Below, piece after piece: positions 1 to 10,278 of a stretch of DNA of 39,614 bases (position 1 is the stretch's first letter; each line of letters opens with the position of its first letter). The notes under the pieces are model-generated. The model was not told the origin of the DNA, searched no databases, and saw nothing but the letters and a program-made list of their open reading frames with translations. The stretch comes from Euplotes cf. woodruffi 2 WChen-2021 (taxonomy: Eukaryota > Ciliophora > Spirotrichea > Euplotida > Euplotidae). The stretch is from the NCBI GenBank assembly GCA_021441665.1, contig JAGYYN010022438.1, positions 1-39,614 on the forward strand, read 5' to 3'. Made by a program: the position numbers and the translations under genes.

Positions 1-1361
1 GGGGACCATCTCTCGCTTTTCCATCAATTTCTGCTTATTCGTGATGCTGCTGTTGTTTTGTAAAGAACTCCTCGTGATCGTATTCGGTTCTTTGTAGTTC
101 AAGAAAGAGTCATTCACTTCGATCATGAACTCGTTTTCTGTGCTGCACGGAGACAGCTCGAGCGCTGGGCTTTTGTTTTTCGTTTGCTTTAGCGATGTAT
201 TCCTCGAATGCATATTGCTATTATCACCAAATTCCGTGATATTGATCTTCGGCGCATTACTCCTCAAATTAATCTTGCCGATTGTCTTTGCTCTCATGAG
301 CCTTGGCTTCGGCTCAATACTTTCGCTGTTTCAGCACACGCAGGTTCGCTTATTTACGACTGACTAGTTTACTGAAAAGCGCCTCGCAGAGAGCAAAGCC
401 TTTAATAGCATTGGATCGGAAAGAATTATACGTATCAACCGGCTTGACAACTAAAAATACTAGGCAAGAGTATTTACCTTTCTTTCGGATAATGATTTTC
501 CTCTTCGGCTTCTTTTCTTCCTTCGTCGTTTTGGACTTCTTCGATGAATTTGTGCGGTTTTTAGATTTAGAGCTTTCATTCAAAGACTTAGAGGCTCTTA
601 TACTATACTGAGTTAAATCAGAGTGTGCTCATGACGTAAGTAATCCTGCTATCCAATGAGATCAGCAAATTTAGCTTGGTGCAAATTTACACATCAAATC
701 TACTTTCAATACAGCTGCGGATGAAATTAAAAAGTTAAGGTTTGATTATCCACATTCAGCAATTGCAAAAGGGATTTTAAAATCCTTGTATTAGTTTTAT
801 TTCTCGAGATACGATAAATAAAATCAGCGAGGGTAAATAAAAACGAGCCGTGTACCTTTTACTAGAATTTTGAGAGAGATCCAGATACTCTTCTGGATAC
901 ATATCTTTTCTGATGTTCAGGAACTTGTTGTTTCTGATGACTTTGTCGACCAGTTTAAGCCCGAAAGCTCCAATTTTTTCTTTTATTTTATTTATTAATT
1001 TCCTCCACCTGTTTTATTTTCTCTTTGTCGTCTCTGCTGGTGCTCGAAATGTGCTGGTGGAGAGAGCGGAAGGCGTATTTAGTGAAGTCCGACGAGTGCG
1101 GGTACGCAGATTTATCTTTTACCTTTGCATATCGGTTATTTGATCTATTTGTCTTGTCTCCGTGGTTCGGGTTTGAGACGTCACTTGATAATGCATATGC
1201 AAGCCCCGACTTTTTAACATAAGGGTTATTTTGAATTGCTGTAGTTTGATATTGATAACTTCCTTTGACTTTCATATCCCGCACTGATCTTTCGGTATGT
1301 CGTGCTTTATTATGTAATTTAGAAAAGAAATATCGAGTTCTTACTTTGAACGTTTCTTCAT
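1..1361 (-). CDS. Hypothetical low-complexity protein, 3' part cut by window edge
   Basis: I do not recognise this gene. Read leftwards with TGA as Cys, it probably starts at the ATG at 1361; a short intron (about 1343-1286) leads into a Ser/Asn-rich, basic region. At 993-988 AAA-TAA is passed by a +1 shift into a segment with EKIGAFGLKLVDKVIRNNK, which looks folded. A 248-nt intron (855-608) leads in frame to a Lys/Ser-rich stretch (KKSKTTKEEKKPKRK), then a 27-nt intron (477-451), then a second AAA-TAA +1 shift at 355-350. After that the frame stays open to base 1, so the C-terminus lies outside. It is divergent from the coiled-coil gene at 1465. The first intron ends in AAAG and is the least certain part; a start near 1273 is the alternative. 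Confidence 0.6.
350..355 (-). other. +1 frameshift site AAA-TAA
   Basis: Upstream frame ends SKLVSRK-stop; dropping the T continues as KRTCVCCNSESIEPK and stays open to the window edge. Confidence 0.65.
988..993 (-). other. +1 frameshift site AAA-TAA
   Basis: Upstream frame ends KQVEEINK-stop; the +1 frame continues KIKEKIGAFGLKLVDKV up to a splice donor at 855. Confidence 0.7.
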
Positions 1362-1464
1362 ATTTATTTTAAATTTATAGGGCTTACAATTACTTCCCCT
1401 ATCTAAATAAATTTCTTTTGGTACATTGTAGAATATAAAATTACTTCAGAATAATAATTTAGCA

Positions 1465-3516
1465 ATGGAAGAAGAGGATTACCAAAATAATCAGGCAATT
1501 AACGCAGAAGGAGAAAACGAGGAGGAATATAGCAAGCCTATTGAGGATGAAAGCCAGCAATATCTTAATCCACATGAAAACACTAACTCTAAAGCAAATG
1601 ATCTGTAATATTATAATTTACCTCTGCTGTAGCTTAAAATTATACTAATAAAATTTAGTGTTCGACTGGATTCACACCTAACCGCTAATTCAATCCGCAA
1701 AGATGAAAAAGACGTGATCATCGAAAAGCTGAAAGAAGGTAACAGAAAGTTACGCAAAAAGCTTGAAGAAGTAGTAGAGCGAACCACGACCAAGCTTAAA
1801 ACCGAATCACTGCATCACTCAAAACTTAAGCAGCAGTTCGAAGAATACGAAAGCGAATTCAGAAGGAAGTCAAAAGAACTAAAGACCGCGCATCTTCAGT
1901 TAGAAATAGCGAGGAAAGAGATTCGCTCACTCACGTATAAAATTGAAGTTACAAATAATGAGGAAGCCTACAACCAACTTATTTCATCTAACAATGAACT
2001 TAAAAAGGAGAACGATGATCTTCAAAGAGAAATAAAAGCTTTAGAGAAAATACAAAATGACCAAGGAAAACAGCTGCTGAAAGTCGCAGATGAAACTGAC
2101 TTCTTTTAATAAAATCAAAAGTCTTGGAGAAGAGCTCAGAATGGAATAAAAGCCAGAACCAAAGAATACTATGATAAATACAATGCAGAAAGGGAAAAGG
2201 TAGATAAACTCAAAACCAAAATTAACGAATTGATGTCGGCGCAGGCATACCAAGAGCCTAAAGAGCCAGCGAAGTCGGATTCAAAAGCTGAATTTAAAGA
2301 AAAACTCGATACTTTACTGTTCAACAATGAAAAACTCAAAAAGAAGCTAGAGTTAGCGACAAAGCAGCTAAAAGCAACGAAACAAGTGCATTTTAAAGAA
2401 ATCAAAAAGCTGCAGGACGAATTGGAAAATGCATTTATTGAGTATCGAAGCAAGGACAAAGAGTGAAGGCTGCTTTTACTAAAAGTCAAAGAGTTTCAGA
2501 GATTATCGAAGTTCAACCAACTTCTTCCGCTTGACTTCGATCCGGTAAATGAATCAGTCGCCACCAATCGATCAAGGAGTAATATGAAATAGAGTCGATG
2601 AGCTTATTTCAGTCAAAAATAGCAATACGAAAAGAGCGAGGAAATAACAACTTAAGTGTTTTGCTATCCAATTCTAAAAATAAAGTCAGTACTAATTTAA
2701 CCGAAGAAAATGCAGATCGACAATTAATTACAGATGTTGAAAAGGGTAAAAAATCAAGTGAATTTTTTTAATTAAAAATGATAAAATTGTTAGTATGTAT
2801 AGAAGAAAATGAAGATTCAACTCCGAATGAAATTATATTTACCGAAGATTCATCGAGTAAAAAACAAAACAAAAGGAGCCCAAAATAAAAACTTAGATCT
2901 ACAATATGCGAAGATTACTAAAATATCAAAGAACAAAAATCCTAACAACATTTATCAAGCAAAACCCGTTCCCAAATCTTCAATTAAAACAAAAATAAAT
3001 AAATTAGATGATAAAGAGCGTGAGTCACTAATGACTGAGCTTGGAAAGGTGAATGGCAAGATTAGAGAGATTCACAAGAGTAAGTATCATTAAACACGTT
3101 AAAAATACCAATTTTACAATCCACAGCATTTCTCACACCGACCTATATAGAAATTGAAACTAACGAAATCAGCAAAGACATAATGGAGAGAAAAGACAGT
3201 AGTACAAATAAAAACAAGCTCGCAGATGAAATATTCAATTCGCCATCAAATTCAAAAGGTACCAATCTGCATCTAACTTAGCCCAGAAGAGCAAAAGCAA
3301 TTCCCCGGTCCCACCAATCCAGAATACCCGCCGAGCACCGCAGTGGAGCCAGCTGCCCTGAAGGTGCCGAAGGAAGAGCACAGCAATGGGAACGCAGAGG
3401 AGGCTGGGATTAGTAAACAGACGGATTTGGAACTGGACGGGCAGGGGGAAGAGGAGGAAGAGGAAGACGAACAGGAGGATAGCCAAGACCAAGCCTCTTT
3501 TAAAGACTACCAGTAG
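1465..3516 (+). CDS. Coiled-coil protein assembled through six internal stops
   Basis: About 631 residues if all shifts below are used. The acidic N-terminus is encoded in exon 1 (1465-1604). After a 54-nt intron (1605-1658) comes a long heptad-like Lys/Glu/Leu-rich coiled coil (about residues 60-350), then a Ser/Lys/Asn-rich tail, and an acidic C-terminus ending at TAG 3514-3516. Two further introns are 2746-2793 and 3080-3126. Internal stops lie at 2107 (+1), 2147 (+2), 2590 (+1), 2645 (+1), 2886 (+1) and 3279 (+1). Each shift is chosen because it alone restores a long open frame of matching composition. At 3279 a 23-nt intron (3259-3281) is an alternative that would give a basic C-terminus instead. 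The family is not recognised; the composition suggests a structural or centriolar/ciliary coiled-coil protein, which is inference only. Confidence 0.75.
2104..2149 (+). other. Paired frameshift: TTT-TAA (+1) then GAA-TAA (+2)
   Basis: A +1 shift at 2107 gives a coiled-coil-like 13-residue stretch (NKIKSLGEELRME) ending at TAA 2147. A +2 shift there returns to the original frame (KARTKEYYDKYNAE). The direct in-frame route would have two adjacent TAA codons and a less coil-like SWRRAQNG stretch. Confidence 0.55.
2587..2592 (+). other. +1 frameshift site AAA-TAG
   Basis: Frame ending NRSRSNMK-stop continues +1 as RVDELISVKNSNTKRARK. Confidence 0.65.
2642..2647 (+). other. +1 frameshift site AAA-TAA
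   Basis: Only 18 codons after the previous site. The +1 frame gives NNLSVLLSNSKNKVS and runs into a 48-nt intron. Confidence 0.65.
2883..2888 (+). other. +1 frameshift site AAA-TAA
   Basis: Frame ending KNKRSPK-type residues continues +1 as KNLDLQYAKITKISK, open for about 190 nt to the next donor. Confidence 0.65.
3276..3281 (+). other. +1 frameshift site ACT-TAG, or 3' end of a 23-nt intron
   Basis: A +1 shift leads into an acidic C-terminus starting SPEEQKQFPGPTNPEY. Alternatively 3259-3281 is a GT...AG unit of 23 nt, a size used twice in the ELP4 gene of this window, which would give a different, basic frame. Confidence 0.45.
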
Positions 3517-3886
3517 TTGCTCACATTTATGCGCTTTTATATCAACTCATCAAATATTTACATGGGGTGGATATAGGCAGATTGGGATTTGTAACTGTTG
3601 ATGTCGATTGGATTATGGTGACAGTGGGGTGAAATATTTTGAAGATTTTTAGGGGTTTGAGTCATTCAATTATGTTGAGAAAAAATTGAATACATTTTAA
3701 ATGTTGAATTAAGCTATTGAATGTTTATCATCCATTAGAGAAAGATGCTTATTGTTTTGGTAATATGTTTTTAATTGGTATCCTTCGGCCATCAGCATCT
3801 TGATATCTTCATCTTTCCATTTATAAAACTTCACGCATTAAAATAAGTTTTTGAGAATTGAAACTAGGTTCTAATTTTTAGTAAAA
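3517..3886. other. AT-rich spacer between convergent genes
   Basis: No coding frame of convincing composition. It holds several ATTGAA/TTGAA cores (about 3685, 3701, 3714); AATTGAAACT at 3856-3865 fits the Euplotes crassus breakage consensus HATTGAAaHH. It must contain both 3' UTRs. Confidence 0.6.
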
Positions 3887-5161
3887 TTAGTTGTTCATAT
3901 AGGTATTGGTGTCAATTGTATCAGGAAGTTCTTCAATTTTAATTTCGAATCTCTCGTGAATTTGATTCAATACCTCCTCATCAGTATCGTCCTTCAAGAA
4001 TGTGATAGCAAGACCTTTAGTTCCAAATCTTCCAGCTCTGCAGACTCTGTGTAGATAAGCATCTGTGTCCTTTGGCATATCATAGTTGATAACAATATTG
4101 ACTCCCTGGAAATCAATTCCTCTGCCGAAAATCTCAGTCGAAATCATAATTCGCTTTTCTAGGTCCTTGAAGCTCTTATACAGCTTGATTCTTTCTTCTT
4201 GCTCCATCCTTGAGTGAATTCAGACCGATGGGAATCCGCTTTCAATCAAAACTGAGTTTAGTGCCTTTGCTCTGTCGACTCCATTGACAAAAATGATGAC
4301 CTGGTTGAAGAGTAATGAGTCAAGAAGATCGTGAAGCTTTCTGTTCTTCGCGTGTTCCGCCAATTTCACAATATACTGTTGCAGTCCGTGGAGGGTGAGT
4401 TTGGTCTCGTCATCAATAAATACTTCGAAAGGATCTTGCATGAACTTCTTGCAAATTGGTCTAATTTCTTTGTTCATTGTCGCTGAAAACATCATAACTT
4501 GCTTTTGATGTGGGGTCTGTACGAAGATCTTCTGGACGTCTCTTCTCATTCCTGATTCTTCGAGCATCTTGTCTCACTCGTCCAAAATAAAGAACTTTAG
4601 TTTGTCTAATTTCAAATGCTTTCCTTGCACCAAGTCCAAAATTCTTCCTGGGGTTCCAACGATGATGTTCGGAGGGTCTTCTTTTAGCATCTTGATGTGC
4701 GTCTTTTTCGGAACTCCTCCGTAGATGACTTCTGTCTTTGCGTTCTTCAAGTATCGTGAGAATCTGTCGAACTCCTTTTTGATTTGGAATGCCAGTTCTC
4801 TTGTGTGGGATAGTATAACAGCAGAAACAGGATCTGGCTTCTCATCGAGAAGGTCGAGGACTGTAAGCACGAAAACAGCTGTCTTGCCCATTCCTGACTT
4901 GGCCTGGCAAAGCACATCGACTCCCATTTTAGCCTTTGGTATGCATTGCTGCTGTACTTCAGAAGGATTCTCAAATCCGCAGTCCTGAAGTGCCCTCAGC
5001 AATTCATTCTTCAGCATGTGGTCTTTGAATGAGGTCGAATGGATCGAAGAATAAGTGAGTTTGTTTTCTGTTCCTGTCTCCTTAGCCGTCTTGGTGTCGT
5101 GTACTGGTTCCTCTAATTCGATTTCTTCGTAGTCGAGAATATCTTCGTCCTGTTTACTCAT
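3887..5161 (-). CDS. DEAD-box (DECD) RNA helicase, UAP56/Sub2/DDX39 family
   Basis: Spliceosome assembly and nuclear mRNA export helicase (TREX component). The 424 residues match the family length. Motifs in order: Q-motif region around 63-75, Walker A AKSGMGKT at 87-94, SHTREL in place of PTREL, DECD box at 194-197, SAT at 226-228, GRGID at about 346-350 and [10 protein letters not shown] at 371-380. The Cys of DECD and the Cys of the FPSVCIH motif (about residue 314) are both TGA codons, matching Cys in the family. No intron or frameshift is needed. The start ATG at 5161 lies only about 20 bp past the stop of the upstream TBC gene on the same strand, so its leader and promoter must overlap that gene. 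Identification is firm. Confidence 0.97.
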
Positions 5162-5180
5162 ATTTAAAATTTTAATATAA

Positions 5181-6321
5181 TTACACAGTATATGTTGGCA
5201 GGTCTTGCAGGTACATTATTATTTCATCAGGAGTCTCGGCGAGGTTTTTCAAGTCCTTTGCAAACATCAATAAAAGAGCTGCTCAGACGTATCATAGTCA
5301 GTTGGAGACTTCCTGCTCTTCGGAGAGAATGCGATCCCAGATCTTGATCAGCTGCTGGATGCTAAACTCTCTGCTTAGTATATTGTTGATCCATCTATAC
5401 ACAAATTTTTCTGGCAGGTAGTCAATACTCGAAAGAATCTCAATTAAGTCCATATCTTTCTTTCTAACGATTTGCTCGACCTTATTCAGGATTTTGTAGA
5501 TCCCCGGCTGCTTGTTTATATAGTTTTCTTGAAGTGTTTCCAAGAAGCTCTCCATTCATCAGAAAGTATCTGCTTCAATGTGAGCTAGACTTTCTTCTGA
5601 CAATAATGCAACATCATCGATGATTAAATTATAACCAGAGGTTACCAGATCGTCTTCATTCAGCTCTGAAGAAGTATCCTTGCTGTGTTTAGCTTCGTAG
5701 ACTGCTTCTGCAAGAAACACGTACATAAAAGTTGCTGCGATGTCGTTCATTCCTTGCACATAGCCGCTTGACGGGTGTTTGAAAGCCCAGACGAATAACA
5801 TTCTTACAAGCATATCCTTAAGAACTTTTAAAGCAAACACCTCTTCTGGGTTTGTTCTTTTGACGTCGATAATGATCTGCTTGTAGCTTTGCTTTTCAAG
5901 CGAGCTCATTTCTTCACTAATGGAGGTGACATCTCCGACGTCTTCTCAGTATTCAAGATTTATAAAGTGAGTGCGAGATCATTCCATATAGTCTTCCCGT
6001 TTACGTGTGACAGCAGAACTCCACATTTCCTTGTTCAGAGAGTAGAATCCGAGGACGATCTTCCAGACCGTGCTCCTGATATGCGGGTATCACATTGGAA
6101 TCCCGTACCACGCTTCTGCTTTTAATTTCGACAGGTCGATCAATGGTTCTTCCAAAAGCAGCTGCAGTTTGTGAAAGTGTCTATTTCTCAGATGCACTAA
6201 TGATAGGAGCTTCGTATTTGCCTTCTTGGGCATCTTTGTCCTGCTGAGCCTTGTCTTCCTCTTCTGGTTCTTGTGTCACCTTCTTTTTCTTTGAAAATAC
6301 CTCTTTAAATTTATCGAACAT
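5181..6321 (-). CDS. TBC-domain Rab GTPase-activating protein, TBC1D22-like
   Basis: Accelerates GTP hydrolysis on Rab proteins; about 379 residues. A Lys/Glu-rich N-terminus (residues 1-46) is joined to the TBC domain by a +1 shift at AAA-TAG (6186-6181). The domain shows AWYGIP at its start, the arginine-finger motif IIIDVKR, the glutamine-finger motif SGYVQGMND, IEADTF and WINNIL, ending LQDLPTYTV. Internal TGA codons read as Cys, including LYVCAAL-type positions. Where the family has Trp-Cys after IEADTF, this gene has two consecutive TGA codons (Cys-Cys). The protein stops soon after the TBC domain, shorter than animal TBC1D22 (about 500). A +1 shift at the terminal GTG-TAA would run into the helicase frame, but I take this stop as real. 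Confidence 0.93.
6181..6186 (-). other. +1 frameshift site AAA-TAG in the TBC gene
   Basis: PIISASEK-stop continues +1 as RHFHKLQLLLEEPL and directly into the conserved TBC domain, so the shift is required for a full-length protein. Confidence 0.88.
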
Positions 6322-6743
6322 GGAAATTAAAATTATTAGCGGCAGTTGCAGACTGAAATTAACTGTATTAGGGAATATTAAATAATATAAATACATCTAC
6401 TTCAATGTATTATGATTGAGCTGGCTTTGCGTTGTCATTATAGATGACTGCCGATTTTATTTTATAAACTTCAATGTAATTACCATTATTGCCATAATAC
6501 TAAGAGTGAATAATCATTAAAAAATTTCATTAATATTGTTTCAATAAAATATTCTAATTCAACTGAGATTTAATATTTATTTCGAACGTAAATCAAAATC
6601 GGGTTTTATTGAAAAATTATTAAACAAAAAGCAAAATTAGCTCCTTTTCACTCTAATTTTTGACTGATAAATCATGACGGCTAATTATTTAAGCCAGTAC
6701 GGCCATAAAGCATTATTCAGCCGTGCAGACTGAAATTTTAGAT
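6322..6743. other. AT-rich spacer between divergent genes
   Basis: Presumed promoters of the TBC gene and the gene at 6744. No convincing coding frame. Contains ATTGAA cores on both strands: TGTTTCAATA at 6537-6546 and TATTGAAAAA at 6607-6616, both fitting HATTGAAaHH. Confidence 0.55.
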
Positions 6744-7796
6744 ATGGATAGTGATTTAGACTTTGAACAGATCATCGAAAAGTGACAGGAGATATTTAAC
6801 TTCATCTTCTTGCACCGAAACGAAGTCGAAGCAGGGTTGATGAACTGTGCAGATAAGATCTGTCAGTTATTCGAAGAAATTCCCGATATAAAATCCATTC
6901 AGCAGCCCTGCATTACTTTAGTCGAAGATATGATATTTAACATTAAGATTTTATTTCTCCGGCTTCTTCCTGAAAAAATTAGATGTCGATACGCAAGCGA
7001 TGCTGAGTACGACTTAAAATACATCAGTTTAAAGTACGTGACAATTCTCAACATCCGGAAGCTCATAATGGTGTCAAATCTCGAAGAGCTAGGGACAAAG
7101 TCTTTTGACCACTTGCAGACGATTTTAATCCAGAGCCTAATAAAGCACATTATCCAAAACATTGACAATCAAGATACACTCAACGTAATCGAGGCATTTG
7201 AGAATATCATCGAGCAGACAAGCCAAGAAATCACCATGAAGACACTGAACCAGTTGCTTGAAGAACAAGAGCAAGCTGATTTATTCTGGACTGAACTTAC
7301 GAACCTAATCAAGTCCAAATGGGGATACAGGTCCATATGAAAAACATATAAAAAGAACTGTGAAGATAGCTGAGCTCTCAAGTCGTCAAAGAAAATAGTC
7401 AAAGACTATCTCAAAGGGCTGAAGACGAAATATTGCCTTATTTCTCATTTTCAAATCACAGGCGGTATTCTTACAACTGACAAGGGATTTGTTTTTATTG
7501 AACAAGAAACAGCTGAGTCGAGTCTGGCTACGATCCGAGATAGGTTTATTCTGATGTACAAAATACTAAAGTCAACACAACCTTTACTGAACATCTATGC
7601 AAGAGGCCGGTTCAATGAGCCAAATCTAGACTGCTGAAAACCTTTGGCCAACTTGCTGTTTGGAGGAACTATTAATATCGAGTATATTGGAAATGACGAA
7701 AGCGAATTTGTTCAATATGTCAATGACCGCAATAACTGGAAAACAGACGATGTTGCAAAAGTATTGAGCACCAGGTTTCCTTCGCTTGTTTGATAA
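6744..7796 (+). CDS. Hypothetical 350-residue alpha-helical protein
   Basis: Not recognised. One uninterrupted frame from ATG 6744 to TAA 7794-7796 with seven in-frame TGA (Cys) codons, the last immediately before the stop. Residues 1-200 look all-helical with leucine/isoleucine-rich amphipathic stretches (for example LIQSLIKHIIQNI and NVIEAFENIIEQ). The C-terminal third (FQITGGILTTDKGFVFIEQE and onward) looks mixed alpha/beta. No signal peptide or membrane segment. It is convergent with the polymerase delta subunit gene. A helical-repeat scaffold is possible, but this is only composition. Confidence 0.85.
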
Positions 7797-7973
7797 ATTA
7801 TTTTCTTTTAGTTATAATTTTAGATTTATTCAGTTTTACCTCTGTTTTAATGATAAATAATAATTATCGCAGTTGTATTTAAAAGAGAAATGATTTTATT
7901 AGTCTTACAAGATTAATATCAATTATTAAAGTAAATTAAAATCATTGATTACGTAAATAAATGTAATGCTTAA

Positions 7974-9878
7974 TTAGTTGATTTCTAGATCTTCTGCCTG
8001 CATTTCATCAATATTTATATTTTCGTTCTGCTCAGCATAGTCCTCAAGTCACAAGTCATCGAATATAAGGCTGACATCGAAATTTAGATCGTACGTTTCA
8101 AGTGTTTCAAGGTCAACCAACACGATTCACTTGGTTCTGCTGAACTTCGGGATGCTTAAAATCTTGACGTTTCCGGTCTTTGGGCTTCCCTTGAGCTTTG
8201 CATCTCAGTTGTCATCGTAGTCGTCGCAGTTGTCAGGGTCGACTGGGACGACCCTCTCGCCGTAAAGTCTTTGATTTCCTGTGAAGAAGATATGTGGAGA
8301 GTACTTCACTACAAAGGGATCACTGTCTGTAAATGGATATCCTCTTAGCGTATCTGGTCATGTTGGACACAAGTGCCGAATCTGAAGCAAAAGCTGCTGG
8401 TATGATAGATCCTCCTCTAATATCTCATCGTGTGTCTCTGTATTGATGACCTCGTGGTATGTTATTCTGTCCTTTCTGATTTTGTTTTCAAACGACGATG
8501 AAATGCTTGAGCCTTTGTTTGAAGATTTATTCGGTTTGGCTTCTCTTGATTTTGGACAGCATTTTGAAAACATCCTCATATCAATAATACTTTGTCCAGA
8601 AGTACCAAGAAATAGCTTGTCCCCGATTTTGAACTTGTGTGGGTTTGTGGTCAAGTTTATTGTCTTGCTTTCTTGGAGATTTGGAAAGAGACAAGAGCTA
8701 AATGGTTGCTGTGGCCAAAATGAAGTTGTAAAATCACTCTCTCCAGGCATGACATCGATATCAATAATCTGAGAAAGTCTAAGTAAAATACTTTCAAGCT
8801 CGGTAACAGATTCAAACAACTTTGAATATATCTCGTGATTAATAGAACTTGTTTTATAAGATCCTCGTAACACTTCATCTGAATTTTTCGGTTGTTTAAT
8901 GCTATTTCCTCAAAATATTAATCTTGAGATTCTGCTAGATAATAGTTTTTCTTTATAAGATCCGAATTCTCCTTCAAAAAAGCGGACTATAAAGTCGATG
9001 CTCATTTTTTCTTGATTATTGAGTCCTAATTCAAGTCCAGAAATAAAGCATGCAAACTTTCTTTTCTCTAAGTTTGAATACAGATCCTGTTTAGTAGAGT
9101 TAAGCTTCAATCCAGTTCAACCATCAGGTATCTTATACTCTAAATTCGGAATGCCAGGGAGAATGTAGTCAAATACTTCAAATTGTCCAACACTGTTGAC
9201 AAATCCTCTCAGAGCAACGACAATTCCAGTTACAAATCATTCGCTTTTAAAATATGCATTATTAACAATTTTAACTCTTCCACTGCTGTCTTCAATGACT
9301 CAGTAGTCCTGGCCTTCGGTAACGTAGTCAACGAATTCTCAAGTGCCGAGAACCCCCATTAAGTTGTTCAGAATTCACGGCTTTTTAGGCATTTCTTTAT
9401 AAATAGTTCCGACGATGATCGCCTTTTGGAACGGCTGGATGTCAAGAATGTGGTCAACAAAGAAATAGTCTTTGCCCCATACTTCGAATGCTTTGTTCTG
9501 GATGCTTGGCCTCAACCTCTCGATCCTTTGGAAGTAAATCGATGCATATTGAGCTAACTCAAAGATCCTTTGCTCTGGGTTCTTAGCAGCACTTCTGTGA
9601 GAGTTGAAGTAAATAGTTGGCAGTATAAATTCATCATTTAGCAATACATAAGCGTCATCGAGCTCTCTGACATATCCAAATGCACCATTTTTATCTCGAA
9701 ATGTTTTTTCAGCAAGTGCCTCTTCCTCAATGTTCTTCTTTACAAGGCTGTGAATGAACTGACATATGTCACTGGTGTTTTCTAAGTTCGCGTCAATCTG
9801 CATCTCGTTATCTTGAGACTCGTCTTGTCTATCTGATGAGGTTTTTCACTCAAACTCCAACATGTCGTCAATTTCCAT
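7974..9878 (-). CDS. DNA polymerase delta small (B) subunit, POLD2 family
   Basis: Non-catalytic second subunit of replicative DNA polymerase delta, nuclear. The 634 residues in one frame, with TGA as Cys, need no intron. The N-terminal OB-type part has FAHIY-like QYASIYFQRIERLRP and VVVGT-like IIVGTIYKEMP. The phosphoesterase-like core shows SGLELG, GNS, DVMPGE, PQQP and LFLGTSGQ. The C-terminus has PDTLRGYPF, SDPFV, PHIFFTGNQ and VLVDLET, all in family order. It is longer than human POLD2 (469); the extra length is an acidic N-terminus (start ATG 9878), an insertion after LGTSGQ (Ser/Lys-rich) and an acidic tail ending EDLEIN. Confidence 0.95.
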
Positions 9879-10278
9879 TCGGCTTAATTCCGACTGATTT
9901 GGCGATATTATTTTAACATAATGCGGGTGAAATAAATGAGGCTGACTTACGAAAATAAGTAAATATTCTTTATGTAAGCAAAAATAACTTATAAATCAAC
10001 TAATGTTATATTTTGCCTTCGATGTCTGACTATATTTTTATTTTGGTGTTGCTTTGTATCTGTAAAGTATAAAGAAGATTATATGCTTTAAACCTGATTA
10101 AAGATAAATAATTTACATAGTAAAAGCACAGTTTTACTAATGTTGACTTATGATCAGACTGAAAATGTACAAATAAACTAAGTAACAAATAAAAACTTGT
10201 GAAAGCAAAACTCATCAGGCAAATATTTTGAATCTATATGTATTAATACGTATACACATCCGCAGATAAATTTGAAGG
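9879..10278. other. AT-rich spacer between divergent genes
   Basis: Presumed promoter region of the POLD2 gene (leftwards) and the gene at 10279 (rightwards). Open frames here have poor composition and no support. Confidence 0.5.

Noticed and set aside
125-611. Two forward open frames rich in Phe/Leu
   Set aside because: Shadows of the reverse Lys/Ser-rich gene; composition is the complement of coding on the other strand.
3386-3601. Basic forward frame starting MGTQRRLGL
   Set aside because: Overlaps the acidic C-terminus of the coiled-coil gene. Kept only as the alternative product if 3259-3281 is an intron.
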